This document shows positions 1 to 12,090 of a stretch of DNA of 64,000 bases, one piece after another. The notes under the pieces were generated by a model, which did not search any database, had not been told where the DNA came from, and worked only from the letters and a program-made list of their open reading frames with translations. How positions within the stretch are numbered: position 1 is the first letter of the stretch; every line of letters starts with the position of its first letter. Source of the stretch: Dactylonectria macrodidyma (lineage: Eukaryota > Ascomycota > Sordariomycetes > Hypocreales > Nectriaceae). The translations under genes were made by a program, and so were the position numbers. Where the stretch lies: positions 1,054,001 through 1,118,000 of the forward strand of contig JAGMUV010000001.1 in the NCBI GenBank assembly GCA_020744425.1. The letters run 5' to 3'.

Positions 1-2589
1 CGCATGGGTCAAGACGTCTTGTCTGGCAAATCAAATGGACAAGCCATAAACACGACAAGGGTCCAGGCTGATGAGCAAAAAATGTTCGAAAAAAAAGAGA
101 ACCCACCAAGCAGAGACCAGGGGCGTCGCGGCCTGGCCATGGCGTGAAGCATCTTGGCAGACGCTGGGAGTGGGCGGATCTACAACCGCCGCCCGTCCCG
201 CGGCTTGCTTCGATGGATCATGGAGTCGAGATTGTTCAAGTTTATTGTGGGGAGTGGGACTATGGAGAGTGAAGAATGGAGAAGGAGAGAGATGGTCCAT
301 GGAAAGGAGTGAGGGGGAGATGATGAGATCTGCCCGTAGTCTAACCTGGTGAGAAGATCCTCCCCCATACTGGAGCCAGCGTGGGTCATCATCAAGACGC
401 CCGTTGAATAGAGGTCGACAAGGCTGTTGAGAGAAACAGGAAGATATCGCAATATCAGCCATTAATGCGAAAAATCACACAGCAATCCCAACAGGATGCC
501 GATGCCAAGCTGCATTCCCGTGTCTGAAACCAGCCGACGGAGCCATGTGCCGAGTCCTTCGGAGGCGTCAACCAACAGCCAACACGAGGTCGCATCGGTA
601 CAAGCCCAGCCCAGGTGTTCCGTTCACGTACAGAAGTCGCCAGCCTGCACCAAATTAGATGAGAAAGTCTGTACTCGACCTCGCTAGAAGAGGCAGAAAC
701 TGCACTAAAAATTTGTTGTACGCAGCCATACCAGGGGGTCGCGGCCGGGGGAGGATATGAGAGGGTCCGGGGGATCATAGGCCAGCGGGATCCATGCTAG
801 GCCATGTCCCGGGTATTGATATCCATGGCTGCCGAGAAAATCCATTACAAAATGCCCTACCAGGCCGGACGGGCAAGAACTGGACGAGATCCATTGCTGT
901 CTAGCAGATTGAAATGGAAAAACAGTGGTTTTTGGTGACTCCTGAGTGGTGTTCTTGGGAAAATTTGCTTATCCAGCGAATTAGCCAGGGATGGGAATAG
1001 TTCTAGGGACGTCGAACTTCTCCGTAGCTGGCTAGCTGGTACTTACCGTACAACAATTTACAAGAGCAGCATATGCCATGCAACCAGCGCCTGTAAGTGT
1101 CAGTCGAGTTGTTGGTTCGGCGGCCACCCTTCCTTGTCGTCTAGGTGGCGATCCCTTCCCTTCTGTCACATCGCCTCGTGCTGGCCCTGACGCCGCGGCC
1201 GCCCTAGCTGCATGGCCCTGCGTCTCCAATGGGGGACCGAGAATGAGGAAAACCCCCGGCATCCAGCGTCTCACGGGTCATATATCTGCGAAAGCACGGT
1301 TAAAACCGAGTCATGTTGGATCTTGTCGGCCGGTCATAGCCCGGAACCAAGCGTCCCATCGACGTTGACGTGCCTGGGCTTGTTGGTCTGTCGTTCGTGG
1401 CGCAGGACCACTGTCCATCGCGTTGAGAAAGAGGCGGTGCGTGTGCGGTGTTTTGTTGCTCTTCACCAGCCGCTGAGGCTGTGGTATGCAGTGATGGACA
1501 GACAAATGATGGATTCGTGATATGGAGGCTTCGTTGAGGCTTGCGTAGAGTCACCCAGAAGGATGGTGATTCGATCTTGCCTCGCCGAGACACTGGCCCT
1601 GGCACTGTGCTGTGGTCTGTTCATGGCCTGAAATATGCATGGATCCATTGTATCGGCTTCGTCGTCGTCGTCGCCGTGGTTCCAGCAGCCCGCGAGTTCT
1701 ACGTATGAGGAAGCCCTTGTCAACTCGCTCGTAGTTCCTGCGCTCCCCTACAGAGAGCTACTGTCTTTCTACACCTCATCTGTACGTGAAAGGAGACAAT
1801 GACTACGTACTCTGCCGAATAATAATGCATCATCTCGTAGTAGCATCTGATGGGCGCTGACTTCATCAACACCACTGGTTGTCGTACTATGTGCATGCCT
1901 CCCCGCCAGCTCCACCTCGGGCGGACCCTGTACCGTGTCCACCTCCCCGGGCTCCCCTTTTGCTGCTCTAGCCTCTACGTAGTAGCCTCTCTCCAAGTCA
2001 AGGTCCCGGATTTCTGGGGGAGAAAAGGCAAGTTTGTCGAAGCGAAGGATCCCTCGCTGCTGTCTTGATGGACGCATGGTCTAATTTTGCCCTTGGATAG
2101 GCCCCACGGCCAGCACGACGTGGCCCTGTCTTTCAAAGATTCATGGATCATGGACCATCCCATCCCATCCCATCCTATCCCTATGGAGCACCGTCCAGCA
2201 AGCAGCAGAATGTTCAGGGTATTCTTAGATCCTGACCGCGGGTCTGGAAATAGGTATCCTTGAGGAACGCCCGTTTGAGACACTGCTGTGTCTGGCCTGT
2301 GCCTTATCTAGTTCCTAGTGAGGCGTCACGACAGGGTTCGACGCATCCCGTTGGTGGTCCTCGATTCTACATAAATCAGCCGGATCGTCCGTCGCTTGTC
2401 GATCAGGACCCGTAGTCAAGGAATCCCGCTCCCGCACTCGTTCAGCTTCACTCCCATATAGGGATATCTACTTGTAATTCACCCACACGAGTCATCTGAC
2501 CTGGTGTCGTTGGCTTCGCTGCGTGACTTACACCAACCATCACCGGCCCACCACACGAAGGAGAAAGTCTTCGAGAATAAGCGCCCGCC
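1..2589. other. Intergenic region, no gene seen
   Basis: I see no convincing coding region on either strand. The open frames are short, lack family motifs and overlap one another. A short run of CCCATC-like units lies near 2156-2180. The 3' part should carry the promoter of the transporter that starts at 2590. Confidence 0.5.
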
Positions 2590-4674
2590 ATGGCGAACAG
2601 TGAGCACTCGAACTCGGCCGAGGAGGTTCGGGTCGAGAAACCGCAGCCGACCGAGTCGTTGCGCAACGAGGAACCCGAAACTCCTCGCTCGGCCCACACG
2701 CCCGACAACACGGAGAAGGTCGTCTTCGCCGACGGCACCGTCGAGTATGTCGACAAGCATGCCCTCGGTGGCGAGTACGACAGCATGCCCGTGGGTTACT
2801 ACAGGAGCCCTCAGTTTCTCGGCACTCTTGCGGTTAGTTTCACGGCTTCATCGAAAACTAGAACTAGAAACTGACAGTTGTGAATAGGCTCAATCTCTTG
2901 CTAGTATCTGCGCCTACCTGGGTTGGGTCCTCCCAGCCAACACTCTGTAAGTATTTTGATCAGCTCTGTTGACTGCTCATATTTGGCTACTAAGCAGCAT
3001 CTCCGAAGTCCACCAGCAACTAACAAGGAAATCTTACCAGGACTCTCATTAATGCCGATATTGGCCCTTCGGCCGACATCAACTGGGTCGCCACCATCTG
3101 GACAATGGGCTCTTCTATCGGTTTCCTCCTCGTCGGTCGTCTCTCGGATCTCTACGGCCGCAAGTGGATGGTCCTCAGCACAACTGTCCTTGGCCTCATC
3201 GGATGTATCCTCGGTGGCACCGCCAACAGCGTCGGCATGTTGATTGCATCCAACGGATGCAACGGCATCGCCGCTGCGGGCCAGCTCTCCTTCGGCATCG
3301 TCCTCGGCGAGCTGGTGCCCAACAAGCACCGCGGCCCCATCATCGGCTTCGTCTTCATGACTTCGATGCCCTTTGCCGTCTTCGGCCCCATCATCGCGCG
3401 CAGCCTCATCGAGAACACGGAGCAGGGCTGGCGCTGGAGCTACTACATCGGCATCATCCTGAGCACCATTACCCTCGTCCTGTACCAGTTCCTCTACCAC
3501 CCACCCACCTTTGAGCAGCTCCATGTCGGAAAGACCCGCATGCAGCAGACCAAGGAGCTCGACTGGGTCGGTATCTTCCTCTTCCTTGCTGGCTGCGTCC
3601 TGTTCCTCGTCGGTCTCTCGTGGGGCGGCACTTCGTACCCCTGGAAGAGCGCCGAGGTTCTTTGTACTCTCATCATTGGTATCGTAACTGTTGCTGCTTT
3701 TTTCGTCTATGGTAAGTCTCGATCGTCCCCCCTATTCAAGATTGGTAACTCACATGTAAACAGAGGGTTTCTTCTGCAAGGTCCAGCCTCTCATGCCCCC
3801 GCGCGTCTTCAAGAACATCGGTTTCGTCGCCATCGTTGCCATTGCTACCGTCGCTTCCATCGTTTACTACTCTCTCACCATTCTCTGGCCCACCATCATC
3901 TCGACCATCTACACAACCGACAGCATCAAGATTGGATGGCAGAGCTCCGTCGTCGGCGGCGGTGTGCTTCTTGGTCAGGCCCTGTCCGGTCTCGCCATCT
4001 CATATGTTCCCAAGCTAAAGTACCAGTGTATCGCTGCTGCTGTGCTCGTCTTCTCTTTCGTCACCGCCATGAGCTCGCTGTCCAAGGACCGCTGGGCGGC
4101 GACCATCACCTTCGGCACCATTGCCTGCACGGCCGTTGGATACATCGAGAACGTCGCCGTGCCTGGAGTGACTCTGCTCTGGGGCCCTCAAGACATTGGT
4201 CTGGCCACTGGTGTCCTCGGATCCATCCGTGCTCTGGGTGGTGCTGTCGCCCAAGCCCTCTACGTGTCGGTCCTCAACACTGAGCTCACCAAGAAGATTC
4301 CTGAGTATGTCACTCCTGCTGCGACGGAGGCCGGTCTACCTGCCGACTCCCTCACGGCTCTGTTTGAGGGCATCACTCTGGGCGACTTCTCTGCAGTCCC
4401 CGACATCACCGACAAGGTCATCGCGGCGGTCAGTGAGGCGCTCGTCAAGGCATACACCAACTCATTCCACATCGTTTTCTACGCCACCATCCCATTCTCG
4501 TGCATTCTCCTCGTCGCCGCCTGCCTTGTCCCCAACGTTGAGAAGTACCTTACCAGCAATGTTGCCAAGCGTTTGCAAGACAATGTGTTCCGCAAGGTCT
4601 CCACTGAGTCGCTGCAACACGTCGAGGAAACCAAGAACAGTGAGGAGGCTCATGTTGCATCATCGACTGTCTAG
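2590..4674 (+). CDS. MFS transporter, TRI12/siderophore-type efflux family
   Basis: Four exons (2590-2832, 2888-2946, 3041-3711, 3764-4674) join in frame to give 627 residues. The protein is a polytopic membrane transporter of the major facilitator superfamily, closest by eye to the fungal trichothecene efflux pump (TRI12)/siderophore transporter group, which has 14 predicted helices. The N-terminus is hydrophilic with a YVDKHALGGEYDSMP stretch before the first helix. The loop 2-3 signature is GRLSDLYGRKW, and WVATIWTMGSSIGF and a GLATGVLGSIRALGG helix follow. The C-terminal tail is charged and cytosolic. The substrate cannot be read from sequence, and the family name does not mean a toxin is made here, since no toxin biosynthesis gene is in the window. 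The gene converges with the small secreted peptide gene downstream. Confidence 0.88.
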
Positions 4675-5211
4675 GCTCTTATAAATATTCTCTTGAGTTG
4701 CGATTTCTCTTTACCCATCAGCAGACATCAATTAGACATAGAAATCTTTAAGACGGCCATCGAGGGCTTCTTGATTACAGATTTGACTCGTTGGGAGCCC
4801 CTTTTATGTGGAGGATTCACCTAACAGCAAGAAGACCGACAAAAAGATTCGATAGCAATTGTACATAAATTTACTGGGATATTAATGAACACGCTTTAGA
4901 GATTGGTTCCTTCTAGAGCGTTTGCGTGCTGTTTCAAATAGGATTTGAGCAAAGAAACTCACTTGGCCTCATGTGTGCTCTTCGTTCTTCCAATGGTGAT
5001 CACTGTCTTGCCTGCGACTTGTGATAGAAGTGTGATATCCTATGTCATGTTTTTTTGGGTGTCCGCTACGGCAATTGATTGTTGCTCTGGCTATTTCAAG
5101 AACTGAACTCTCCCAAGTCGATTACAAACAACCCCATCGAAAAATGTAACCAAACCCTTCAACACCGCGCGCCATCTATCCTACACTTGTCGAAAAGAGC
5201 AACTGCTTCTT
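4675..5211. other. Convergent 3' intergenic region
   Basis: This A/T-rich stretch lies between the stop codons of the MFS gene (plus) and the small peptide gene (minus). It holds an ATAAAT-like polyadenylation element just after 4674. I see no other feature. Confidence 0.5.
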
Positions 5212-5440
5212 TCAGCCACGCTTGGGTCTAGTTTCGTCCAGATATATTAGTGTCCGTCATGTATTGAGATGAGAGAAAGCGTAGAACATACCCGCAGCCC
5301 TGGGGCGTGACGACGCCATAAGGACAATCGCCCACACTCTTTTCGACGATTTGGTTGCTGAAAATGGGTGTGATGACAATGCCAGCGCTCACGAACGAGG
5401 CGGCGGCCGAGAGGATGGTGATGAATACGGTGGTCTTCAT
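5212..5440 (-). CDS. Small secreted cysteine-pair peptide (54 aa), function unknown
   Basis: Two exons (5440-5292 and 5227-5212) are joined across a 64-nt intron. The intron has a GTATGT donor, a CACTAAT branch site and a CTAG acceptor, all well placed. The product is 54 residues. Residues 1-19 form a signal peptide (MKTTVFITILSAAASFVSA), followed by a short mature chain ending GDCPYGVVTPQGCGPKRG, with two cysteines 10 apart and a basic tail. Without the splice the frame would read through the intron to a 70-residue product lacking the compact GCGPKRG end. I do not recognise a named family. The form, short and secreted with one possible disulfide, fits an effector-like or signalling peptide, but that is inference. 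It lies between the MFS gene and regulator 1. Confidence 0.6.
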
Positions 5441-6693
5441 TTTGAGGAGCTGTTGGGTTCAAGCGACACTAAATGCGGCGACGTGGACTTGGAAGATCGC
5501 AGTATCGGAAACCAAGAGATGCAGACTTGTAGTCGTCTTGTATGACCCGAATGTTGAGTTGGCGGTTGCGTGGATGTCGGAGAGCGGGATTCGGAGCGCA
5601 CGGTATTAGTGGAGTTGACGTTGACAGACCAGCTGAAGTGCACACGCAGGATGCAGAAAAGAGTGTATTCACGACGAAGTATAAGCAGTTGAATTGAAGA
5701 TATGGCAAGCACCAGCAACAGACGAGAAGGAGAAGAAAAGAGGAGTCAAGGAAAAGGGATTTCACGAGTGGGAAAAAGGTGCGCGCGGAACCAAACACCT
5801 CCTGTCGCAGGGTCGTTGCGGTGGAGTTTCAGGGTGCGAAACAGATACGAGACCTGACTGGTGGAGAGACATGGCGAGACGTTATCCGTCCAGGGGGGTT
5901 TTGGTCACTGGTGGAGGCAGCTCAGGCGACTCTAGGCGACTCGCGGGAAAGAGGCCAGGGGATGATGCGACGTTTTAGGCGCTGTGCATGGGGGAATGGC
6001 CTTATTGGGGAAGGCCGCCGGCTTATCGGTCTACTATGTATTGGAGGTCAAGAGTCAATCAAGTATAAGTCTTACGATACAGCAACGTCTAGTCATTTGT
6101 ACTATATCTTTTTGGAATATTGGAACTAACTGAGTGAATAATATGTTGAAGGAAAAAAAAACTGTCTCAACTCATCTCATTACACACAAGGATCCCCGCC
6201 AACTGATTGCATCTATAAAATGTTCTCGCGTAGCACCGAGTACATCCCTGACAACCAGAACTCTATTCCAGTGTCATTTGTATGTTAACCTGCGGGAGAA
6301 ATAAACCACAATCCCATGTATATCACTTACATAAATGATATGACGCCCCTCAAGTCGGAATTGACATTGCGAAGAGGTGTCTCTCAGAAAAGAGTTGGAA
6401 ATACCGGCGTGGGTTGAACCGGACCTGACGGGTGTACATATTCCGTTGTCACCTAATCGCAATTCGCCCCCCACCTGATTGCTGAAAGCCTTGTGCCATC
6501 TCACCCAGTAACGAGATCATTGAGCATTGTGAATTGGTTGCGTTTGCAATCACGTGTTGCAACTTCGAACCCGAGGGTTCAATCATTGGGTGCTGCTAAC
6601 GTGATGCAGGGCGGATCCTAATGGGGTCGTGACTTATTAACGTATCGCCCGAATTTCCGCTCCATCACCGCCACCCAAGATAATGAAGCGAAA
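5441..6693. other. Divergent promoter region
   Basis: This 1.25-kb region separates the divergently transcribed peptide gene (minus) and Zn-cluster regulator 1 (plus). Short open frames exist on both strands, but none has coding character. The region is a candidate for shared regulation of the two genes. Confidence 0.4.
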
Positions 6694-9260
6694 ATGAATC
6701 GAAAATATCCCTTGTTGCGGCCAGGGCCAATGCCACCGCCTGGCAGTCGACGTTCCATGCCCCTGGAACCCGAAGTGACGCATATCCAGAAACGGCGCCG
6801 TGTTGGAACCACCGGCGCTTGCCATGGTTGTCGTTCCAGGAAGATACGAGTAAATCCTCACTCCTAACCCCTTCCCTTGCCATGCTTAACGTGATGCCTG
6901 TGTTTCCCGCCAATAGTGCGATGGGCAGAAACCGTCCTGCCAATCATGCCTGAGCCGAGAAGAGGAATGTCGATACAACGACGACTTGAGCCAGACTGAC
7001 GGGGCTCTCGTGGTAGAGACCGTTCGTCTTCTAAACGATCGAACACCCGAAGCCGCGGCGAATGCCCTTGCGGCACTGAGAGGCGTCGACAATGCACCTT
7101 CGATCCTGTCCCTTCTGAGGTCTGGCGAGGGCATGGGTTCTCCCCTGGCCCAGCAGTATTCCGGCCTCGTTCCTACAAACGGCGACCCGTTGTACGTGCT
7201 CCAGGTCGCACTCGAGTTGCAGATCCAGCATCCCTTCACCTACCCAGCCCTGCTCCCGATAGACGTCGAAAATCCCGGATACGACATTCAGCGCCTCGTA
7301 CAGAACTCCAGTGGAGACATCCCGAGCCCTCGAGGGCTGTAAGTGCAACCTAGCTGAACTCGTCGCTTGACCAGTGACAGAGAAGCTGACTTGACTATGC
7401 ATTTAGCAACAAAACGCATTCCCAACAGGATCGACTCTCGAACGAGAAAAAAACAATTCATCGAGTTCGCGCCGAGCCCTCGATGGCTTCTCAGTCGATA
7501 CCGCCAACACTGCAGTCGGGCGCAACACCTGATAGACGACTCTCCTTAGAGCCACAGCCCACTCTGTATGACCATCGACTGCAAGGCCCAATACTAGGAT
7601 TTTGGACGAACGTACCGATCTCAGACGAAATGGCTTCTAGAGCCCTTTCCTTGTACTTTAAAACGGACCATCCACTTTTGGGCCCATTCCATGCTGAATT
7701 CTTCATCCACGACCTTGTTGCGCATGGGGGGGCTTATTGTTCGTCCCTTCTCGTCAACGCATTGATGTACTGGGTTTGTGTAAGCCCCCTCCTGACCAAT
7801 GAGCAACACTGTTCTCCCGCATCGGGCAATGCTAATATTTGCCAAAGCAAATGTACAGCGCTATTAGTCCTGAGGCGAGCGACCTAGTTAACGCCTTTTG
7901 CGCCGAGGCGGAGATGCTGTGGGAGAGAGAGCGCGCGGTGCCATCTACGCTCAACATGGCCGCCGCCCTGTTTTTGAGCTTCGGGTATCTGGTCCAAGGT
8001 AGAAACGAAGATGTCTTAGCTTACATGCCCGAAGCTGTCCGCATGGGAAAAGAGTTGGGCTTGCTGGGGGTGGAACATGCCGTCGCCAAGGCCAGCGCGG
8101 AGCAGATGACGGCGGAGCAGTTGAAAGCCGCGTCCCATACCATCTGGGGGGTGTTCAACTGGAATATGTAAAGCCTCGCTGCGCTACCACTGACCGATAA
8201 CTCCCTCTGGCTAACTTCGTGCGAAGGCTCGTGGCCCTGTTTTACTACCAGTCAAAGATTGACATCCCACTCTATCCCCCGCATCTTTCAATCCCAGAGG
8301 AGGACGATGACGTCCTTGATATAGGACTATCTCTAGGGGTTGAGTCCGTCTCCCCGACGCGGTACGTTGGCGGTACATTCCCCGCCATCTGCAGATTCTG
8401 GCGCATTATGCATGGGGTCACCATTGCCTACCACCGAGAATGCCCAGCTCCTCTCCGCGACCCTTTGTCGCTGGAATTCGCCGAATTTAAGTTTCGAGAA
8501 CTGCTGGCTTGGGCTGACAACCTGCCATCCCAGCTGTATCGGTCCAGGCAGAATACACATGATGTGGTTGTGTTCCAGTGAGTTTCTTTCTGCGGCTGGG
8601 ATCCAGTCAACCCCTGAAACACGCATGCCTTGATTGCTGGTCTAATAAATGCGGGATCCTGGCGGCTTATTCTGACATGTCATTAGTATCTGGCTCCACG
8701 CTGCAATCATCGACATCTTTACGCCCTTTCTGTGTCGCCCTGGACAACCTAAACAGAAACTAAGGACCTTTTCTTCCCCAATGTGCTCACCAGACGATGT
8801 TTACACCGCATCCCTTGACCAGCTCAAGCGCCTCATCATTGTTTACCGCCTCAACCACGAATCGTCGGCTCTCACAATCGTCTGGCACACCGCCATGCTC
8901 TATGTTGCCAACGCCGCCCTTCGAGGCCAGGACGACGATCATTGGCTCTTCTATTTCTTGCTGTGCATTTATGGGTACCAGACCTTGGGCCGGAGTTACC
9001 CTGTCGGCCTGGCCATCGTAAGAGCGCTCCTTTCGATGGCCATGCGCAATGGTTACATGTCTAGCGAGTCCGCGCGCGACATTTGGGCTGAGATTAATGG
9101 CCAGTGTCCGCGGCACGCTCCACAGCAGATTCATGCTACTCTCGTGGCTGACTTAGACCTAGCAATGTCTGATCCTAATGCGGCGTCGGTGGAGAGATTG
9201 GCTGACGCATTCGAGGAGAATGCATTGGTGGACCAGTACACGAATTTGTTTGACGTGTAA
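6694..9260 (+). CDS. Zn(II)2Cys6 transcription factor 1
   Basis: Six exons (6694-6849, 6917-7338, 7407-7779, 7848-8167, 8227-8577, 8687-9260) keep frame and give 731 residues. The N-terminal binuclear zinc cluster uses C43, C46, C53, C60, C63 and C70 (C-X2-C-X6-C-X6-C-X2-C-X6-C) and is split by the first intron right after the second cysteine loop. A basic RKIR stretch lies inside it and KRRR lies upstream. The middle part (from about residue 245) matches the fungal-specific transcription factor domain, with ISDEMASRALSLYFKTDHPL and LLVNALMYW. The start at 6694 is the first in-frame ATG; a second lies at residue 13. It is nuclear and probably pathway-specific. The target is unknown; the neighbouring amidohydrolase-like gene and MFS gene are the natural candidates. 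Confidence 0.9.
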
Positions 9261-10218
9261 TGGTCCCTCGGAAGGTCTCTCACATGCAGCCAACCTGCTT
9301 GTAACTAGCTACCATGAACGCGGCTAGAGATGTGTGAAGAACTGAATAAGGTAATAAACATCATGAGAGACCGTATGAGCTCATCCCTATAGGAGTAGTG
9401 ATGATAGCCTCAGCCGCTGACAGGGCTGAGTTTGCTTTGTCGTGACGGACGTCTCCTGAGAATGACATCACGTGACATCTTCACTGGCTCATTGCGATAA
9501 CCTCACATCCTTCTTTCATTAGCAATGGGCTCAATATATCTTAAGTTGTATTCGGTGACGGTGGATTCAAACTTCTAAAACAGGACTTCGCTCGGTAGGG
9601 AGAGATACTATTCCCTGACTTTTGGTCACTGTTGTTGACTCTAAGACCCTTCTCGTCTCTCGAAGCCATGTCCGATATTGATTGACAGGATATCAGTATT
9701 CTACCGCATTTGTTTCAAAGCCATTCATATTAATTTCACCTTAAACTTCAAATACAAAGCCGCGGCCAACAAGTGAATCCCCCGCCACAGTTGCTGTTCT
9801 CGCAACCGGAGTTCTGCTCCTCCTCCGCGGTGAGTGGTACACAGTTGCTGATAATTGGTTGCCCATCAAGAGTTGCCTCAGCATGTAGGCGTCATATGGC
9901 CACTGTTTGTCGCACCGCAACACTCAGAATCCCAGCAGAAAACAACAATTCTACAGTGTCGGGTCGGAATGAAGTAATAATGACGTGTGGATACGAGATC
10001 ACATTGATGAGTCGAGTTTCTCCAATTGCGGTCTGCTGCTCAGTCGGGATACGTGTCTTCCGCCTCCCAGACCCTTGATTTTCGTGGCAAACGCGTTCTT
10101 CCCATCCGGTAGTCACTTATTAGAGTCAGCGGCTTCGCCCACACACCACGCATGGGAGCTACTTGACCCCCAAAGAAGTTTAAGGACTCCAGAGCAAGAA
10201 AAACCATGCAACACAGTT
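9261..10218. other. Intergenic region, promoter of amidohydrolase-like gene
   Basis: A frame in phase with the downstream gene stays open back to about 9985, but it lacks family-like sequence before 10219. I therefore treat it as 5' flank. I see no other gene. Confidence 0.45.
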
Positions 10219-11316
10219 ATGACAGTCTTCTCTGTTCGAAACGTTGGAGTGTTCAACGGTGAAACTATCGAACGACCTACCCAACTATGCTTCGAAGCCA
10301 GCCCCGGAAACATTGTGTCTAGGGAGACCGTGGCCCTGGGCGACATCGATGGCACCAACTGCACACTCCTCCCGGGCCTCATTGACGCCAAGATTGACGG
10401 CGGCGCTTCGTCGTTGATACTGCAACAATCCGCCGCCTATGGCGTCACCACGCTGATCGACTCGAGCAGCGGCACGGCAGAGTCGCTGGCCATGCGGACG
10501 ACTGCCTCTCAGAATGTGGGAATGCCTTCCTACCTGGCCTCGGGCACCGCGGTAGGATCCGGAGACTCTGGGAGCGACATGCTCAAGATCTTTCCCTATC
10601 GAGCCATTCGGCACATCTCTACGCCGGCCGAGGCTGTGAGCTTCGTTGAGGCACACACGGCGGAGCCGGGCAAGCTGGATTTCGTCAAAGTCATCGTCGA
10701 CATACCTGGTTTGGATAGCGATATTCTCTCTGCCCTGGTGGAAGCCACGCACCGGCGCGGCATGCTGGCCGTCGCACATGCATCTCAGACAGCTGCGTAT
10801 CGCCGAGCCCTCGATGCTGGTTTCGATGTTGTTACTCCAGCCCCCATCACCGGCAAGCTCGACGAGGATGTGATCAGGGGATTCGCCGACAGGAAGGTCG
10901 CTGTCATCCCGACTCTCTGCTTCCTCCGACATCTGCTGCGGCAAGGGAGCATTCAGGACCACAACTTCGCGCACGCTCTCGAGGCAGTCAAGGCTCTCCA
11001 CCAGGCCGGCGTGCCCATCTGCGCTGGGACGTCTGCCAACAACGAGGAAGGCTTCAAGGTGAGCTTCGGGGAAGCTCTCCACGAGGAGCTCCAGCTGCTG
11101 ACTCAAGCGGGTCTCTCCAATCTGGAAGCTCTCCAGGCCGCGACCAGCGTGCCGTCTACGATATTCAAGCTGAGCGATCGCGGCGCTCTTCGACTCGGAT
11201 GCAGGGCTGACCTGGTGCTTGTTCAAGGAAATCCGCTGGAGGATCTTGCTGCCTCGGCAAGAATCGTCAAGGTCTGGATTCAAGGGATTGAGGTTGGTAG
11301 TGGAGGAGCAGGATGA
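10219..11316 (+). CDS. Amidohydrolase-fold protein lacking most metal ligands (probable pseudoenzyme)
   Basis: This is a single exon of 365 residues. The layout is that of fungal imidazolonepropionase/prolidase-like amidohydrolases: an N-terminal beta-sandwich strand set (VRNVGVFNGETIERP), LLPGLIDA, the TIM-barrel body, and the C-terminal ATSVPSTIFKLSDRGALR...ADLVLVQGNPLEDL. The catalytic positions are altered. The usual DAHxH after LLPGLI reads DAKID. The second barrel histidine, usually in a THxx context, reads VVTPAP. The metal-binding aspartate of the CGSDSA/GTDA motif reads AGTSAN. The lysine position (DFVKVIVD) and one histidine (AVAHAS) remain. The frame is intact with no stop, so the protein is probably made, and classical hydrolase activity is unlikely. 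The start was chosen at 10219 because similarity to the family begins there. It sits between two Zn-cluster regulators on the same strand. Confidence 0.82.
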   Translation: MTVFSVRNVGVFNGETIERPTQLCFEASPGNIVSRETVALGDIDGTNCTLLPGLIDAKIDGGASSLILQQSAAYGVTTLIDSSSGTAESLAMRTTASQNVGMPSYLASGTAVGSGDSGSDMLKIFPYRAIRHISTPAEAVSFVEAHTAEPGKLDFVKVIVDIPGLDSDILSALVEATHRRGMLAVAHASQTAAYRRALDAGFDVVTPAPITGKLDEDVIRGFADRKVAVIPTLCFLRHLLRQGSIQDHNFAHALEAVKALHQAGVPICAGTSANNEEGFKVSFGEALHEELQLLTQAGLSNLEALQAATSVPSTIFKLSDRGALRLGCRADLVLVQGNPLEDLAASARIVKVWIQGIEVGSGGAG

Positions 11317-12090
11317 TATAGTAGTCAATTCGTGGGCCATTGGGCGGTGAGTGGTGGCTATTCTTGGTATTTCCTATCGGATTATTTGCGTTGAAGCCAG
11401 ATAGACCAACACTGGGACGAAAATGATACCATTTAACACGAGTGTCTGCTCAATCCATCGCGAAATGAATGTCCTATGACCGAGTAGAGGTCTATGATCA
11501 GAGAGGAGGCGAGATTCAATAATTCGTTGTGGCTGGAATGCTCTTGATAGTCACTCTATTTTAGGTATCTCAAGAAGTAGTCGTTTTGTATTCAATGGCT
11601 TCAGCCTCTAGGTAGTTACGCTACGGCAAACATGATCAACGAACGCCACTAGAAAATGACACAGGCCGCAGCTGACCCCCATACTACATGCAGCTACACA
11701 ATTTTGAGTGCCACGGCATGCAAATCGCCTACACCAATACGCTTCATGTAGGTCTCTGAACGTATTGATGTTGCAGCGAGGATGGTGTAGAGATGGCACC
11801 TAAATCGGAGGCTTGCGGCTGTCAAACGGACGTGACAAAGGGATTAGCGCGTAATGATTGGATCTTTTTTGCCGTCTCGATCCATCGAGTTCCATGTCTT
11901 AGCCACCCACCACTTTGTGAATACCTTAGTGTAAGTAATGATGACGTACCTTCGGAGCAAACCAAACGCCTGCCTCACACCGCGTATCACCAGCCAACAC
12001 CCTTAGATATCGGGCCTGGCCTCCTTCTGATCCATGTTTGACTTGTTTCTCTGGTAAAGCTTGACGCGTTTGCAAAATAAGCTTGCACCG
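11317..12090. other. Intergenic region, promoter of regulator 2
   Basis: There is no gene-like reading frame. The region holds the 3' flank of the amidohydrolase-like gene and the upstream region of Zn-cluster regulator 2. Confidence 0.45.

Noticed and set aside
10285..11340. 351-codon minus-strand frame opposite the amidohydrolase-like gene
   Set aside because: Antisense shadow; the plus strand shows clear family signatures.
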